DNA from: CAJWKT01 sp964465375
Lineage (GTDB): Bacteria > Pseudomonadota > Gammaproteobacteria > Steroidobacterales > Rariloculaceae
Direction: 5' to 3'
NCBI GenBank assembly: GCA_964465375.1
Contig: CAYXIJ010000043.1
Coordinates: 1 to 9,067, forward strand
Length of the DNA: 9,067 bases
Within the stretch, counting starts at the first letter, position 1, and the number at the start of each line of letters is the position of its first letter. Under the pieces are notes generated by a model, which was not told the DNA's origin, did no database searches, and was given only the letters and a program-made list of their open reading frames with translations. This document shows positions 1-7,323 of the stretch, piece after piece. The translations under genes and the position numbers were made by a program.

Positions 1-1
1 C

Positions 2-55
2 TTTAAGATCCCGTTGCTACAGAACCTTGTGACCCGCGCGATTAGGGATGCTTGA
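2..55 (+). CDS. C-terminal end of an upstream gene (partial, unidentified)
   Basis: This is the only one of the three forward frames that stays open from the window edge for more than about 10 codons. It reads FKIPLLQNLVTRAIRDA and stops at TGA 53-55. The stop lies 7 bases before the next small ORF and touches its possible alternative start, as expected for the tail of an operon gene. Seventeen residues are too few to name a family. From the cytochrome b downstream, the missing gene could be the catalytic or multiheme partner, but that is inference only. It could also be a chance open frame. Confidence 0.4.
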   Translation, partial: FKIPLLQNLVTRAIRDA

Positions 56-62
56 GTTATCG

Positions 63-221
63 ATGGAGTTTTTTCGGTTCACTCGCAATGTATGGGGACA
101 GGAGGTGCTGCAGGGTATGTCTTGGGATCTTATTGGCATTTTTTTTGGCCTAGGTCTTGCTTGCATAGTTATTCACGCACTGTATAGATTTTTTTTCGCA
201 CCTAAACTGATAAAACGTTAA
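63..221 (+). CDS. Small single-span membrane protein (52 aa)
   Basis: The ORF starts at ATG 63 and ends at TAA 219-221, four bases before the cytochrome b start. The product is 52 residues: an amphipathic N-terminus with aromatic residues (MEFFRFTRNVWGQEV), one clear hydrophobic helix at about residues 21-45, and a basic tail (APKLIKR). By the positive-inside rule the C-terminus is probably cytoplasmic. An in-frame ATG at 48 overlaps the upstream stop and is an alternative start, but the AGGG before it is too close to act as a ribosome site. I recognise no family. The tight packing suggests a small membrane subunit or anchor of the same electron-transfer complex as the cytochrome b. That it is a real gene rests on the packing, the coherent hydrophobic segment and an intact frame through two T8 runs. 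Confidence 0.65.
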   Translation: MEFFRFTRNVWGQEVLQGMSWDLIGIFFGLGLACIVIHALYRFFFAPKLIKR

Positions 222-225
222 CTCT

Positions 226-903
226 GTGATTCAACGGACTCCAAAGAGGGTTGCTTCGGGAACCATAGTGGGGGACAAGCTTTTAAGGCATGTTTTGGCT
301 GACCGTATTTTTCACTGGGTTATGGCTAGCACTGTATTTGTTCTTCTGGGTACGGCGTTCTTTCCTATTTTGGGGTTGGATTTTCCCTGGGTTACGGCTC
401 ACTGGATCTCCGGTTTAGTTTTAACCGCGGCGGTTTTTTTTCACATGGTGCGTGCACTTTTTTTTCAAGACCTAAGGACTATGTGGATTGGTTTGGAAGA
501 TTTGAGAAATTTAATAGAACTCATCCGTTGGAATCTTCGTCTGTCTCCAACCATACCTGGGAAGCCTGGAAAATATTCCTTAGCACAAAAAATAATTCAT
601 CATGTGATGACCTTGATAATTCTGTTAGTGGTAATGACGGGTCTTCTTATGCTCGTAAAGATTGATACACCATGGTGGGAGCGGAATCCATATTTGCTTG
701 AGGAATCCAGTTGGGGGTTTATTTATGTGGTGCATGATTTGACTGCGATGTGTTTAATCACATTGGTTATGGTCCATATATATTTTTCAGTCCGCCCAGA
801 AAAGCTCTTTTTTTTGCGTTCCATGTTACTGGGTTGGATTACGCGTAAAGAATATCTTGAGCATCATGATTCTCGGCGTTGGAAGATATCGGACAAGGTT
901 TAA
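226..903 (+). CDS. Cytochrome b membrane subunit (Ni_hydr_CYTB / formate dehydrogenase gamma type)
   Basis: This is a four-helix di-heme cytochrome b of 225 residues, of the family that passes electrons between a membrane-bound redox enzyme and the quinone pool. Hydrophobic helices lie at about residues 29-46, 58-80, 123-145 and 164-188. Candidate heme ligands are H30 (RIFHW, typical of helix 1), H59 and H73 in helix 2, and H170 and H184 in helix 4, the last pair with the 13-residue spacing usual for these proteins. GKYSLAQK at 115-122 matches the GKYNxxQK signature before helix 3 in formate dehydrogenase gamma subunits. The start is GTG 226. It has no good Shine-Dalgarno but follows the small ORF's stop by four bases, so translational coupling is likely. 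It is about the usual length for the family. The catalytic partner is not in the window, so electron donor and direction are unknown. Confidence 0.92.
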   Translation: MIQRTPKRVASGTIVGDKLLRHVLADRIFHWVMASTVFVLLGTAFFPILGLDFPWVTAHWISGLVLTAAVFFHMVRALFFQDLRTMWIGLEDLRNLIELIRWNLRLSPTIPGKPGKYSLAQKIIHHVMTLIILLVVMTGLLMLVKIDTPWWERNPYLLEESSWGFIYVVHDLTAMCLITLVMVHIYFSVRPEKLFFLRSMLLGWITRKEYLEHHDSRRWKISDKV

Positions 904-906
904 TGG

Positions 907-1317
907 ATGAATATAAAAACTAAAGAAGACTTCAGGCAACGGATAGATGCAATCGAAAAAGGTTACGAATACATGCTGGCTTACGCAGCTCAGGGGCGTG
1001 ATAGCGATGAAGGGGATGGGGCGGCTGGTTCAGAGATTCGGGGGTATCTGCAGGAGATGAACAAGGCGCTGGACGGTCTTGGTGAAGTAGCTTTATCAAC
1101 AGTTGCCCAACATGGCGGTGAATTGGTAGAAGCATCACGGGCTTTTTTGGATGCTCTAACAGCGGACGGGGAAAAGACTCGGGGGGCAATCCAGTTAGTG
1201 CTTATTCAGCCTGGCATCAGTTCTCAACTGATTGATAATCTAAATGCTTCTATTCATGTGCGTGCTCTACTTACCGATCTATGGGTTATCGATCAGGCTC
1301 TGAAGAAACTCGTTTAA
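907..1317 (+). CDS. Conserved-looking helical protein of unknown function (136 aa)
   Basis: The ATG at 907 lies three bases after the cytochrome b stop and eight bases after an AAGG ribosome site (895-898), so it is clearly co-transcribed with that gene. The product is acidic, soluble and almost wholly helical by composition. It has no signal peptide, no membrane segment, no CXXCH and no cysteine at all, so it is not itself a heme c or iron-sulfur protein. A Gly/Asp-rich stretch at residues 30-43 (GRDSDEGDGAAGSE) separates an N-terminal helix (about 7-29) from a longer helical bundle (about 44-136). I do not recognise the family. The position suggests a cytoplasmic accessory or assembly factor for the same complex, which is inference only. 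Confidence 0.82.
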   Translation: MNIKTKEDFRQRIDAIEKGYEYMLAYAAQGRDSDEGDGAAGSEIRGYLQEMNKALDGLGEVALSTVAQHGGELVEASRAFLDALTADGEKTRGAIQLVLIQPGISSQLIDNLNASIHVRALLTDLWVIDQALKKLV

Positions 1318-1361
1318 CGTGCTTTAGTGGCCGAGGTTTTTTAAAAAAAGAAATGTTTCTT

Positions 1362-1390
1362 TTGCGTGTAGCTGAACGCTATTTTATGAT
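1362..1390 (+). promoter_or_regulatory. Probable sigma70-type promoter for the TPR gene
   Basis: TTGCGT (1362-1367) and TATGAT (1385-1390) are separated by exactly 17 bases. The -10 box matches the TATAAT consensus at five of six positions, while the -35 box keeps only TTG. A transcript starting near 1397 would have a short leader with a strong ribosome site before GTG 1435. It sits in the 117-base gap after the 136-residue protein, the largest gap on this strand, where a new transcription unit is expected. Confidence 0.42.
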
Positions 1391-1422
1391 TGATCAATAA
1401 TTCAAATGAGATCCTTACTCCG

Positions 1423-1428
1423 AGGAGG
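1423..1428 (+). promoter_or_regulatory. Ribosome binding site that fixes the TPR gene start
   Basis: A perfect AGGAGG lies six bases before GTG 1435. It decides in favour of that codon over the in-frame TTG at 1390, which has no ribosome site and begins on the last base of the candidate -10 box. Confidence 0.75.
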
Positions 1429-1434
1429 GGTGCC

Positions 1435-2931
1435 GTGAAGATTTTGATATCACTGATTACGCTTATTTTCGGAAGCATACTTTTTTCTGGGCCGCTGCTG
1501 GCCGAGGAAGAATATGGCCACACTGAATTCCAAGCCTCTGGATCACAAGAAGGACATCAGCTTTTCCTGAAAGGGCTTTTGCAGTTACATAATTTCGAGT
1601 ACGAAGATGCTCGCGACACATTTCTGGAGGTTCAAAAAATTGACCCCCAGTTCATCATGGCATACTGGGGAGAAGCGCTGACTTATGAGCATCCGCTGTG
1701 GAGTCAGTTTGATACGGAGGCATCCAGGTCAGCATTGGCTAAATTAGGACCTACCCCAGAACAACGGGTAGCCACGGCACCTACAGAGCGTGAAAAAGCC
1801 TACCTGCGATCTGTCAATATTTTGTTTGGTGAGGGTGGTCAGGAGGAGCGGGAGATTGCATATTCGTCTGCGTTAGAAGAAATCTACAGGCAATACCCGG
1901 ATGATATCGATGCTGCTGCGTTACACGCTCTTTCTTTGTTGACCATTAGCCACGGGGGGCGCGATTTTTCCCTATACATGAAGGCTGGAGCCATCACAGA
2001 GGAGATTTTAGATAAAAATCCCAGGCATCCGGGTGCGTTACATTACAATATTCATAGTTTTGACGATCCAGTCCACGCACCATTGGGCTTGAGAGCAGCT
2101 AATGCTTACGCGGTGGTGGCTCCCTCGGCAGTTCATGCACTTCACATGGGTTCTCATATTTATTTTGCACTTGGAATGTGGGAGAAGGGCTCAGAACGAA
2201 ATGCTCGCTCTTTTGAGGAAGCCATGATTCGCAGGTCCAGCCAAGATGATCCGATTCCTGGGCAGGGCTATCACGCTTTGACATGGTTGATTTATAGCTT
2301 GACCCAGGAGGGTAAACGCGGTGAGGCACGTGAAAAATTAGCTATCATTGAAGATCAGGTTGAAAGATTCAAAAGCCCCCAACATCGTCAGAATTTTATC
2401 TCAGCGCGCGCTTCCTATGTGATTGATACACAGGAGCTTTCCGGCCACTTTGCCCAAGTTGCGGTGGACTATGAGGGTTTGGGCCCTTTCTTTGTGGCTA
2501 CGGATCAGTATGTTCGTGGAATTGTGGCCCTCCATCGGGCTGATATGGAGGCGGCTCTACAGGCGTTAGCAGGTATAGATGGTGAGGAGGCAGCTCAGAG
2601 CCGGGAACGGCGCGCGGTGACACCAGAGCTCTTGCACATGTTATTACAGGCTCAGATTGAGATGGCTAAAGGCAACACTGATCAGGCACTTGTTCTACTG
2701 GAAAGAGCGGCGGAATTGGAAGATGGACTTTCTCCCGACTATGGCCCTGCAATACCGGCACAGCCTTCAGCGGAGCTGTTGGCAGATGCATATCTGGCTT
2801 TGGGCGATCCTGAACTCGCGGCCAGAAACTACGAACGTGCACTGGCAGGATTTGTCGGTCGAGAGCGTTCTTTGCTAGGACTCAGTAAAGCACGAGCTGG
2901 ACAGGGATTTGCACAACTCCAGACACACTAG
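1435..2931 (+). CDS. Secreted TPR-repeat protein of unknown function
   Basis: From GTG 1435 the product is 498 residues and opens with a textbook Sec signal peptide: MK, a hydrophobic core to about residue 18, and a likely cleavage after GPLLA at 23. Using the longer frame from 1390 would bury that signal behind 15 polar residues. The mature protein resembles a widespread bacterial TPR family. A first repeat (about 39-86) contains HNFEYEDARDTF and IMAYWGEALTYEHPLW. A histidine-rich centre follows (GALHYNIHSFDDPVHAPLGL at 200-219, then HALHMGSHIYFALGMW at 234-249). Further helical repeats run to about 425. The C-terminal part has PSAELLADAYLALGDPELA and a closing repeat (445-490). The conserved histidines might bind metal, but no function is established that I know of. 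It probably acts in the periplasm or on the cell surface, likely as a scaffold or binding protein. Its own promoter and the 117-base gap separate it from the cytochrome b group. Confidence 0.88.
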   Translation: MKILISLITLIFGSILFSGPLLAEEEYGHTEFQASGSQEGHQLFLKGLLQLHNFEYEDARDTFLEVQKIDPQFIMAYWGEALTYEHPLWSQFDTEASRSALAKLGPTPEQRVATAPTEREKAYLRSVNILFGEGGQEEREIAYSSALEEIYRQYPDDIDAAALHALSLLTISHGGRDFSLYMKAGAITEEILDKNPRHPGALHYNIHSFDDPVHAPLGLRAANAYAVVAPSAVHALHMGSHIYFALGMWEKGSERNARSFEEAMIRRSSQDDPIPGQGYHALTWLIYSLTQEGKRGEAREKLAIIEDQVERFKSPQHRQNFISARASYVIDTQELSGHFAQVAVDYEGLGPFFVATDQYVRGIVALHRADMEAALQALAGIDGEEAAQSRERRAVTPELLHMLLQAQIEMAKGNTDQALVLLERAAELEDGLSPDYGPAIPAQPSAELLADAYLALGDPELAARNYERALAGFVGRERSLLGLSKARAGQGFAQLQTH

Positions 2932-2977
2932 TGTGCCCGCTGTTTAATTGATGGGTGGACTGAAAAGGATCTAACTG

Positions 2978-4039
2978 GTGGATCCGCTTACGCAAGCCGC
3001 ACTCGGTGCTGCGGTTGGTCACTCATGTACACACAGGACTGTCGGCTACGGTCAAGCCGTGTTTTGGGGTGCTTTTGCTGGCATGTTTCCCGATATCGAT
3101 GGTTTGATTGTGAACGCAATCACGGATGATCCCCTGTTGCGTTTACTGCACCACCGGGGCATTACCCATTCTCTTTTGTTTGCACCGGTCGTTGGTCCGG
3201 TATGGGGCTTAGTTCTATGGCGCTGGGCACGAGATGGTCCCAAGACTAGCCCTTGGCCATGGATCGTACTGATTACAGTAGCGTTGTGGTCACATCCTAT
3301 GCTGGATTTCTGCACACATTACGGTACGCAGCTTCTCAGTCCTTTTTCACAGTATCGGTTTGCTTTTCCAGCACTTCCTATTATCGAGCCAATTTATACG
3401 TCCCTACTAATTGTGGGTTTATTGATAGCCGGAGTGTCGGTGTTAGATTGGGCACGTTCAGCCACATTCTTTTTTATTTTTTTGTCGTGTGTTTATTTGT
3501 TGTACGGATTTAAAATTAACCATGATGCGGAAAAGTGGGCCCAGCAAGACCTGTTATCAAGAGGGATTGTGGCCACTGAGGTGCACGCTTTTCCCACTTT
3601 GCTCCAGTTACATTTGCGCCGTCTCGTAGCGCGAACTGAAAAAGAGGACTGGGTCGGGTTTGTGTCCATGGCGCAGCCATGTCCAGTCAATTGGTCGAGA
3701 AATGAGCGGGACCACAGTCCTGTGGTAGAAGTGCTTCGCAATACCCGGGAAGGCCGAATTTTCGAGTGGTTTGCCGGGGGATTAACAGCTGCCTATCATG
3801 ATGAGAGCACTGTGTTTATAACGGATTTGCGTTACGGATTCTCTAACGAGGTACTCTCGAGCAATTGGCAACTTGAGGCAGCCCGTGTCGATTCTCTAGT
3901 TCGGTTGGAAGTGCCACACTACAGACGTAATGCCCGGCCAGTTGCATCTTGGTCCAATATCTCAAAGCTGTGGAGTGCAGCGTATCCTCCTGACTGCGAA
4001 GACTTTGCTAGTTCTCTTGAGGCTTTTACCAATTTTTGA
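2978..4039 (+). CDS. YdjM-family inner-membrane putative metal-dependent hydrolase
   Basis: The 353-residue product begins MDPLTQAALGAA, the typical N-terminus of the YdjM family (Pfam PF04307). The start is GTG 2978, with AAGGA (2965-2969) eight bases upstream. Likely metal ligands are visible: H15, D39 and D41 in FPDIDG, H58-H59 and H64 in HHRGITHS, and H106, D110 and H114 in SHPMLDFCTHYG. Membrane segments lie at about 65-82, 94-110, 137-156 and 161-177. After them comes a roughly 170-residue soluble C-terminal domain ending near FAGGLTAAYHD and DLRYGF. Short members such as E. coli YdjM lack that domain, but longer members carry it. The family is predicted to hydrolyse a lipid or phosphoester substrate, which has not been shown biochemically as far as I know. 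It follows the TPR gene by 46 bases and could share its transcript. Confidence 0.9.
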   Translation: MDPLTQAALGAAVGHSCTHRTVGYGQAVFWGAFAGMFPDIDGLIVNAITDDPLLRLLHHRGITHSLLFAPVVGPVWGLVLWRWARDGPKTSPWPWIVLITVALWSHPMLDFCTHYGTQLLSPFSQYRFAFPALPIIEPIYTSLLIVGLLIAGVSVLDWARSATFFFIFLSCVYLLYGFKINHDAEKWAQQDLLSRGIVATEVHAFPTLLQLHLRRLVARTEKEDWVGFVSMAQPCPVNWSRNERDHSPVVEVLRNTREGRIFEWFAGGLTAAYHDESTVFITDLRYGFSNEVLSSNWQLEAARVDSLVRLEVPHYRRNARPVASWSNISKLWSAAYPPDCEDFASSLEAFTNF

Positions 4040-4044
4040 TTTTG

Positions 4045-4074
4045 TTGTTGCCTAGGGGTCCAGTTGATTATGCT
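4045..4074 (+). promoter_or_regulatory. Possible weak promoter before the four-helix membrane protein
   Basis: TTGTTG (4045-4050) and TATGCT (4069-4074) are 18 bases apart in the 68-base gap before ATG 4108. Three of six -35 positions and four of six -10 positions match consensus. Read-through from the YdjM gene is equally possible. Confidence 0.22.
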
Positions 4075-4107
4075 TCGTGGGGACTGAGCGTTGAGAGGTA
4101 AATTGAA

Positions 4108-4542
4108 ATGTTGAAGTATTTGACGAATCTTTGGTTAGCCCGTGCACTGGTCATTCTGGGGTTCATTGTAGGGATGCTCAGTGTCGGGTCCACCATTGGC
4201 CACATTGGGGATGAATCGATGATTCTCACTCCCGATTCACGGTTGGTTCAGACGCATAGCTGGCATCACTATTTTAGGGAGGTCTTTGGCGATTTTGGTG
4301 CTATGGCTGCAATTTTGATTATACTTTTTGCGACTCCCAGGTTTCGCAATCCGATTACTTGGTGGGTAATGCTTACTCTCATGCTTGGTTTTTACGCGCC
4401 GTTTTGGGTGGGAACACCTTTTATGGCAGAGTTGGCTGCACCCAGTATGGGGGCCGAGATAATCCATTTACAGATGGCTATACCGCCTTTGCTCGCATGT
4501 TTTTTGGTGCGCCGGCATTTTTTTGGGACTGCTGGTACTTAA
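4108..4542 (+). CDS. Small four-helix membrane protein, unknown function
   Basis: The ATG at 4108 is preceded by AGAGG (4094-4098) at nine bases. The product has 144 residues with four probable membrane helices at about 8-30, 60-77, 84-104 and 117-135. A periplasmic or cytoplasmic loop between helices 1 and 2 carries three histidines (HSWHH at 50-54), and a fourth histidine lies at 120 in EIIHLQ at the start of helix 4. The basic C-terminus (VRRHFF) is probably cytoplasmic. The histidines could bind heme or metal, but they are not spaced like a known cytochrome b and I do not recognise a family. It is the last gene of the plus-strand block and faces the CoA-transferase gene tail to tail. Confidence 0.82.
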   Translation: MLKYLTNLWLARALVILGFIVGMLSVGSTIGHIGDESMILTPDSRLVQTHSWHHYFREVFGDFGAMAAILIILFATPRFRNPITWWVMLTLMLGFYAPFWVGTPFMAELAAPSMGAEIIHLQMAIPPLLACFLVRRHFFGTAGT

Positions 4543-4581
4543 TTTTCTGGAGCTAAATACGGCGCGGATTGCATAGTTAGC

Positions 4582-5823
4582 CTACTTGATGACGCCATTA
4601 TCACGCCAGATTTTGATTTGTTGTTGGGAAAGACCAAGTTTTTCTAAAATTTCATCGGTGTGCTCCCCGAGGAGGGGCGCGCGTCGGTAAATGCCCCCAG
4701 GTGTTTCAGTCATGCGCACTGGAACACCAGCGATTCGATATGACTCGGAAGAGTGAGGTCGATCAACAGATATGATCATTTCTCTTGTTCTGTAATGATC
4801 ATCTTCTAGGATGTCATTGATATCATAAACAGGGCCGAATGGGATTTTTCCACCAAACAACGCGACCAACTGTTTTCTTGTTTTCTGGGACGTAAAGGCT
4901 TCGATTTGTTCATAGACATAATCTTGATGCGCGATACGAGCTTTGTTGTCGGTGAAGCGTTGATCGTGCACTAGTTCCGCCCGCCCAATCAGCTCACATA
5001 AGCATCTCCATTCTTCAGCCGATTGCGCAGCCAGTGTGATCCAGCCGTCTTTGGTCTTCACCATTCCAAACGGACAGATCAAGGGATGTCGGTTTCCTTC
5101 GGGAACGGGAGTTTGTCCTGTGACCGAGTGTTGATAGATGATTCGCTCGCAGGCTGCTAGCACACCATCTAGCATTGCAACATCAATAAATTGACCCTGA
5201 CCGGTCCGCTCAGCGTGTCGAAGGGCAGCCACGATGCCAAATGCCAACATCATGGCAGGAATCAAGTCGCCTACTCCCGGCCCCACTTTAGTGGGATCAT
5301 TTTGATCTGACCCGGTAATGCCCATCATTCCACCCATGGCCTGAGCCACGATATCAAACGCAGGCCACGCGACGTAGGGACTCTTTCCTGTACGAGGATC
5401 TCCAAATCCGCGTACTGTGGCATAAACTAATTTTGGGTTTTTTTTATGCAGAGTTTCATAAGAAAGTCCGAGTCGATCCATTACACCGGCTCGGAAATTT
5501 TCCACTAGCACATCCGCGTTTTTGATCAATCGGAAAATGATTTCTTTTCCTTGGGGGGTTTTTAGATCTAGCGCTAAACCGCGCTTGTTCCGATTAATAC
5601 TTGCAAAGTATCCCCCGTACTCTTGGTCCCCATCTTTTTCAGTGTGGGGTCCAAATGTTCGAGTAAGGTCGCCTGAAGTTGGCTCTATTTTGATTACATC
5701 GGCACCCTGATCGGCCAGCATTGCTGTGCAGAAGGGCCCTGCGAGTATCTGCGTTAAATCAATCACTCGGACCCCATTCAATACGCCCCAAGAGCTAACC
5801 GGCGGTATTTTTCTGTCGGTCAA
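4582..5823 (-). CDS. Class III (CaiB/BaiF family) CoA-transferase
   Basis: The 413-residue enzyme should move coenzyme A between carboxylic acids in the cytoplasm, through an aspartyl-CoA anhydride intermediate. Family marks in order: GVRVIDLTQILAGPFCTAML (17-36), ADVIKIEP (41-48), INRNKRGLALDL (76-87), DVLVENFRAGVMDRLGL (104-120), FDIVAQAMGGMMGITG (156-171), D186 in GPGVGDLIPAMM as the likely catalytic aspartate, GQGQFIDVAMLD (208-219), and the C-terminal LLGEHTDEIL. Length is normal (about 400). RAG replaces the commoner RPG after VENF. The start codon is TTG 5823, supported by AAGG seven bases before it and by the absence of an earlier in-frame ATG. It follows the MmgE/PrpD gene by 14 bases, with its ribosome site touching that gene's stop, so the pair is surely one transcript. 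The acid substrate cannot be read from sequence; neither a formyl- nor a carnitine-specific assignment is justified. Confidence 0.94.
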   Translation of the reverse strand: MTDRKIPPVSSWGVLNGVRVIDLTQILAGPFCTAMLADQGADVIKIEPTSGDLTRTFGPHTEKDGDQEYGGYFASINRNKRGLALDLKTPQGKEIIFRLIKNADVLVENFRAGVMDRLGLSYETLHKKNPKLVYATVRGFGDPRTGKSPYVAWPAFDIVAQAMGGMMGITGSDQNDPTKVGPGVGDLIPAMMLAFGIVAALRHAERTGQGQFIDVAMLDGVLAACERIIYQHSVTGQTPVPEGNRHPLICPFGMVKTKDGWITLAAQSAEEWRCLCELIGRAELVHDQRFTDNKARIAHQDYVYEQIEAFTSQKTRKQLVALFGGKIPFGPVYDINDILEDDHYRTREMIISVDRPHSSESYRIAGVPVRMTETPGGIYRRAPLLGEHTDEILEKLGLSQQQIKIWRDNGVIK

Positions 5824-5837
5824 GTACTCACCTTTTT

Positions 5838-7190
5838 TTACACACCAATGTAATTGGGGATGCGATCTAATGTTTGCAAGGCACTAAATAACTGTATGAG
5901 TTTAGATGTACTCTCTTTTCCAACAATTGGCTCACAGAGGCTTCGTACTTTGGCTTCGATTGCCGGTTTTTCTTCATCGGGTTCGGTCGAGCTGATCGGT
6001 TTCCCAAAAATCTTTATGATGCTTTCATCTTTGAGGGAGAAAATGACTTCTGCTTCCTCATGATTGAGGTTTGCAGACGCTTCCAGTGTCATTTTATTTA
6101 TGAGCTTACGTAACTCGCTATCTTGGGTCAGGTGATCTTCAAATGTGGCCAGGGCCGATGTATCTTTTCCAGTTAGTGCTAGTGCAACGCAAAATTGCAC
6201 ACTGAATTTGGCAGCTAGGCCGGTCTGGGGCTCAGGGTTGTCGCAAACTTTAAGAAGCTCCGGGTGTCCATGCACGTGTATCTGCTTTATAGACGTTGGC
6301 GAATGACCACTATGATTAGCAAAAAAGGTTTTTGCAGCTTCAATTGCACCGTGGGTTAAAAAACAAGAAGCATGGTATTTAAAATGATTACCATGGATAT
6401 GAAATTTTTCTCCTAGAGGTTTTCTAAGTGGAGCATCGCTGAAGTCAGTTGAATGTAGTGCGTAAAAGCCATCTGCTGCACTGAGTACGCGTTTTGAGCT
6501 AGTAAATCCTCTCTTGGCCAAATCCGCCGACTCAAGGCCCAGAGCTGCAGCTTGTCCGAGTTGCAGAGGTTTTGCCATGGAGCCAAATGCTGCCTTAGTT
6601 CCGGCAGCCCGGCATGCTGCCAGCTCCAAGGCATCCATCATCGCTTTACCTTCAAGGCCATGAAGTTTTGCGCATGCTGCACTGGCACCGATAGCGCCTA
6701 AAGTTGCAGAAGCATGCCAACCCCTCCTGTAGTGATCGGGACATAATGCCAACCCGAGTCGGCATATTACTTCTATGCCGGTGATTACAGAGGTGATGAT
6801 TTCTAGGCCCGCACGCCCATCTCTTTCAGACGCAGCCCAGACTGCACTGGCAACCGGTACAGTCGTATGTGCTGGGATGGCCGGATAGGTGTCATCAAAA
6901 TCATGGGCGTGCGCAGCAGTTCCATTAAACAGTGCAGCCTGGCGAGCTGTGCCGCATTTACCGGTGCCAATTAGGGTGGATTGTGCTTTCCCTCCTTCCT
7001 GTTGCGCATGATCCAAGAGGATTTTTGCACAAGACTCCTTAGAGCCAGCAACTGCTACAGCTGCCCAGTCCAGAAGGCAGAGACCCGCTTTTTTTAAGTC
7101 ATGCTCATCAAAAAGCAATGGATTTGTTTCGGTTATCAGGTGCAACAAATGGTTGTCAGGCGAGACAAACCGATTAGCCTTATCGGTCAT
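5838..7190 (-). CDS. MmgE/PrpD family protein (2-methylcitrate dehydratase-like)
   Basis: This family includes 2-methylcitrate dehydratase, cis-aconitate decarboxylase and iminodisuccinate epimerase, all acting on polycarboxylic acids in the cytoplasm. From ATG 7190 the product is 450 residues, the normal length. Hallmarks are ALFNGTAAHAHDFDD at 86-100, the GWHASATLGAIGASAACAKL segment at 158-177, KYHASCFLTHGAIEA at 271-285 (the counterpart of the KPYPSCRYTHPAIDA-like motif) and AKFSVQFCVALAL at 327-339. An ATG three codons earlier (7199) is possible, but it has AAGG directly against it and a stop two codons upstream, whereas 7190 has AAGGA at eight bases. No iron-sulfur ligands are expected in this family. 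The exact substrate is unknown. Pairing with a class III CoA-transferase suggests making or using a CoA thioester of the product, as inference. Confidence 0.93.
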   Translation of the reverse strand: MTDKANRFVSPDNHLLHLITETNPLLFDEHDLKKAGLCLLDWAAVAVAGSKESCAKILLDHAQQEGGKAQSTLIGTGKCGTARQAALFNGTAAHAHDFDDTYPAIPAHTTVPVASAVWAASERDGRAGLEIITSVITGIEVICRLGLALCPDHYRRGWHASATLGAIGASAACAKLHGLEGKAMMDALELAACRAAGTKAAFGSMAKPLQLGQAAALGLESADLAKRGFTSSKRVLSAADGFYALHSTDFSDAPLRKPLGEKFHIHGNHFKYHASCFLTHGAIEAAKTFFANHSGHSPTSIKQIHVHGHPELLKVCDNPEPQTGLAAKFSVQFCVALALTGKDTSALATFEDHLTQDSELRKLINKMTLEASANLNHEEAEVIFSLKDESIIKIFGKPISSTEPDEEKPAIEAKVRSLCEPIVGKESTSKLIQLFSALQTLDRIPNYIGV

Positions 7191-7198
7191 ACCCTGCA

Positions 7199-7203
7199 TC
7201 CTT
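7199..7203 (-). promoter_or_regulatory. Ribosome binding site supporting the MmgE/PrpD start at 7190
   Basis: AAGGA on the minus strand lies eight bases before ATG 7190. It overlaps the first base of the alternative ATG at 7199, which therefore has no usable spacing. Confidence 0.55.
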
Positions 7204-7323
7204 CACCAACAGTGCTGAGCTGACTCTTCCATTTCCATTACGTGACCTTTATTAGCTTTGGGTAACACTTACGAAACTTTTATCCACCATAAATAGCAGA
7301 GCTTTCCTGTGATGGCTAAAAAA

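Noticed and set aside
1337..1348. TTTTTTAAAAAA palindrome after the 136-residue protein gene, as a terminator.
   Set aside because: An A/T-only perfect palindrome has no loop and little hairpin stability; at most a bendable AT element.
1341..1523. Minus-strand ORF of 60 codons opposite the TPR gene start.
   Set aside because: It lies across the promoter, ribosome site and signal-peptide region of a well-supported gene and has no ribosome site or recognisable content.
4543..4590. Possible bidirectional terminator at the convergent junction: GCTAA (4552-4556) and TTAGC (4577-4581).
   Set aside because: Only five paired bases with a 20-base loop and no T-run on either side; too weak to call.
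7200..7323. Promoter or terminator in the 124-base gap between the cytochrome c and MmgE/PrpD genes.
   Set aside because: I found no stable hairpin followed by T residues. The best boxes on the minus strand (TTTCGT, 16 bases, TAATAA) are too far from consensus. Two tiny ORFs of 11-12 codons here have no support.
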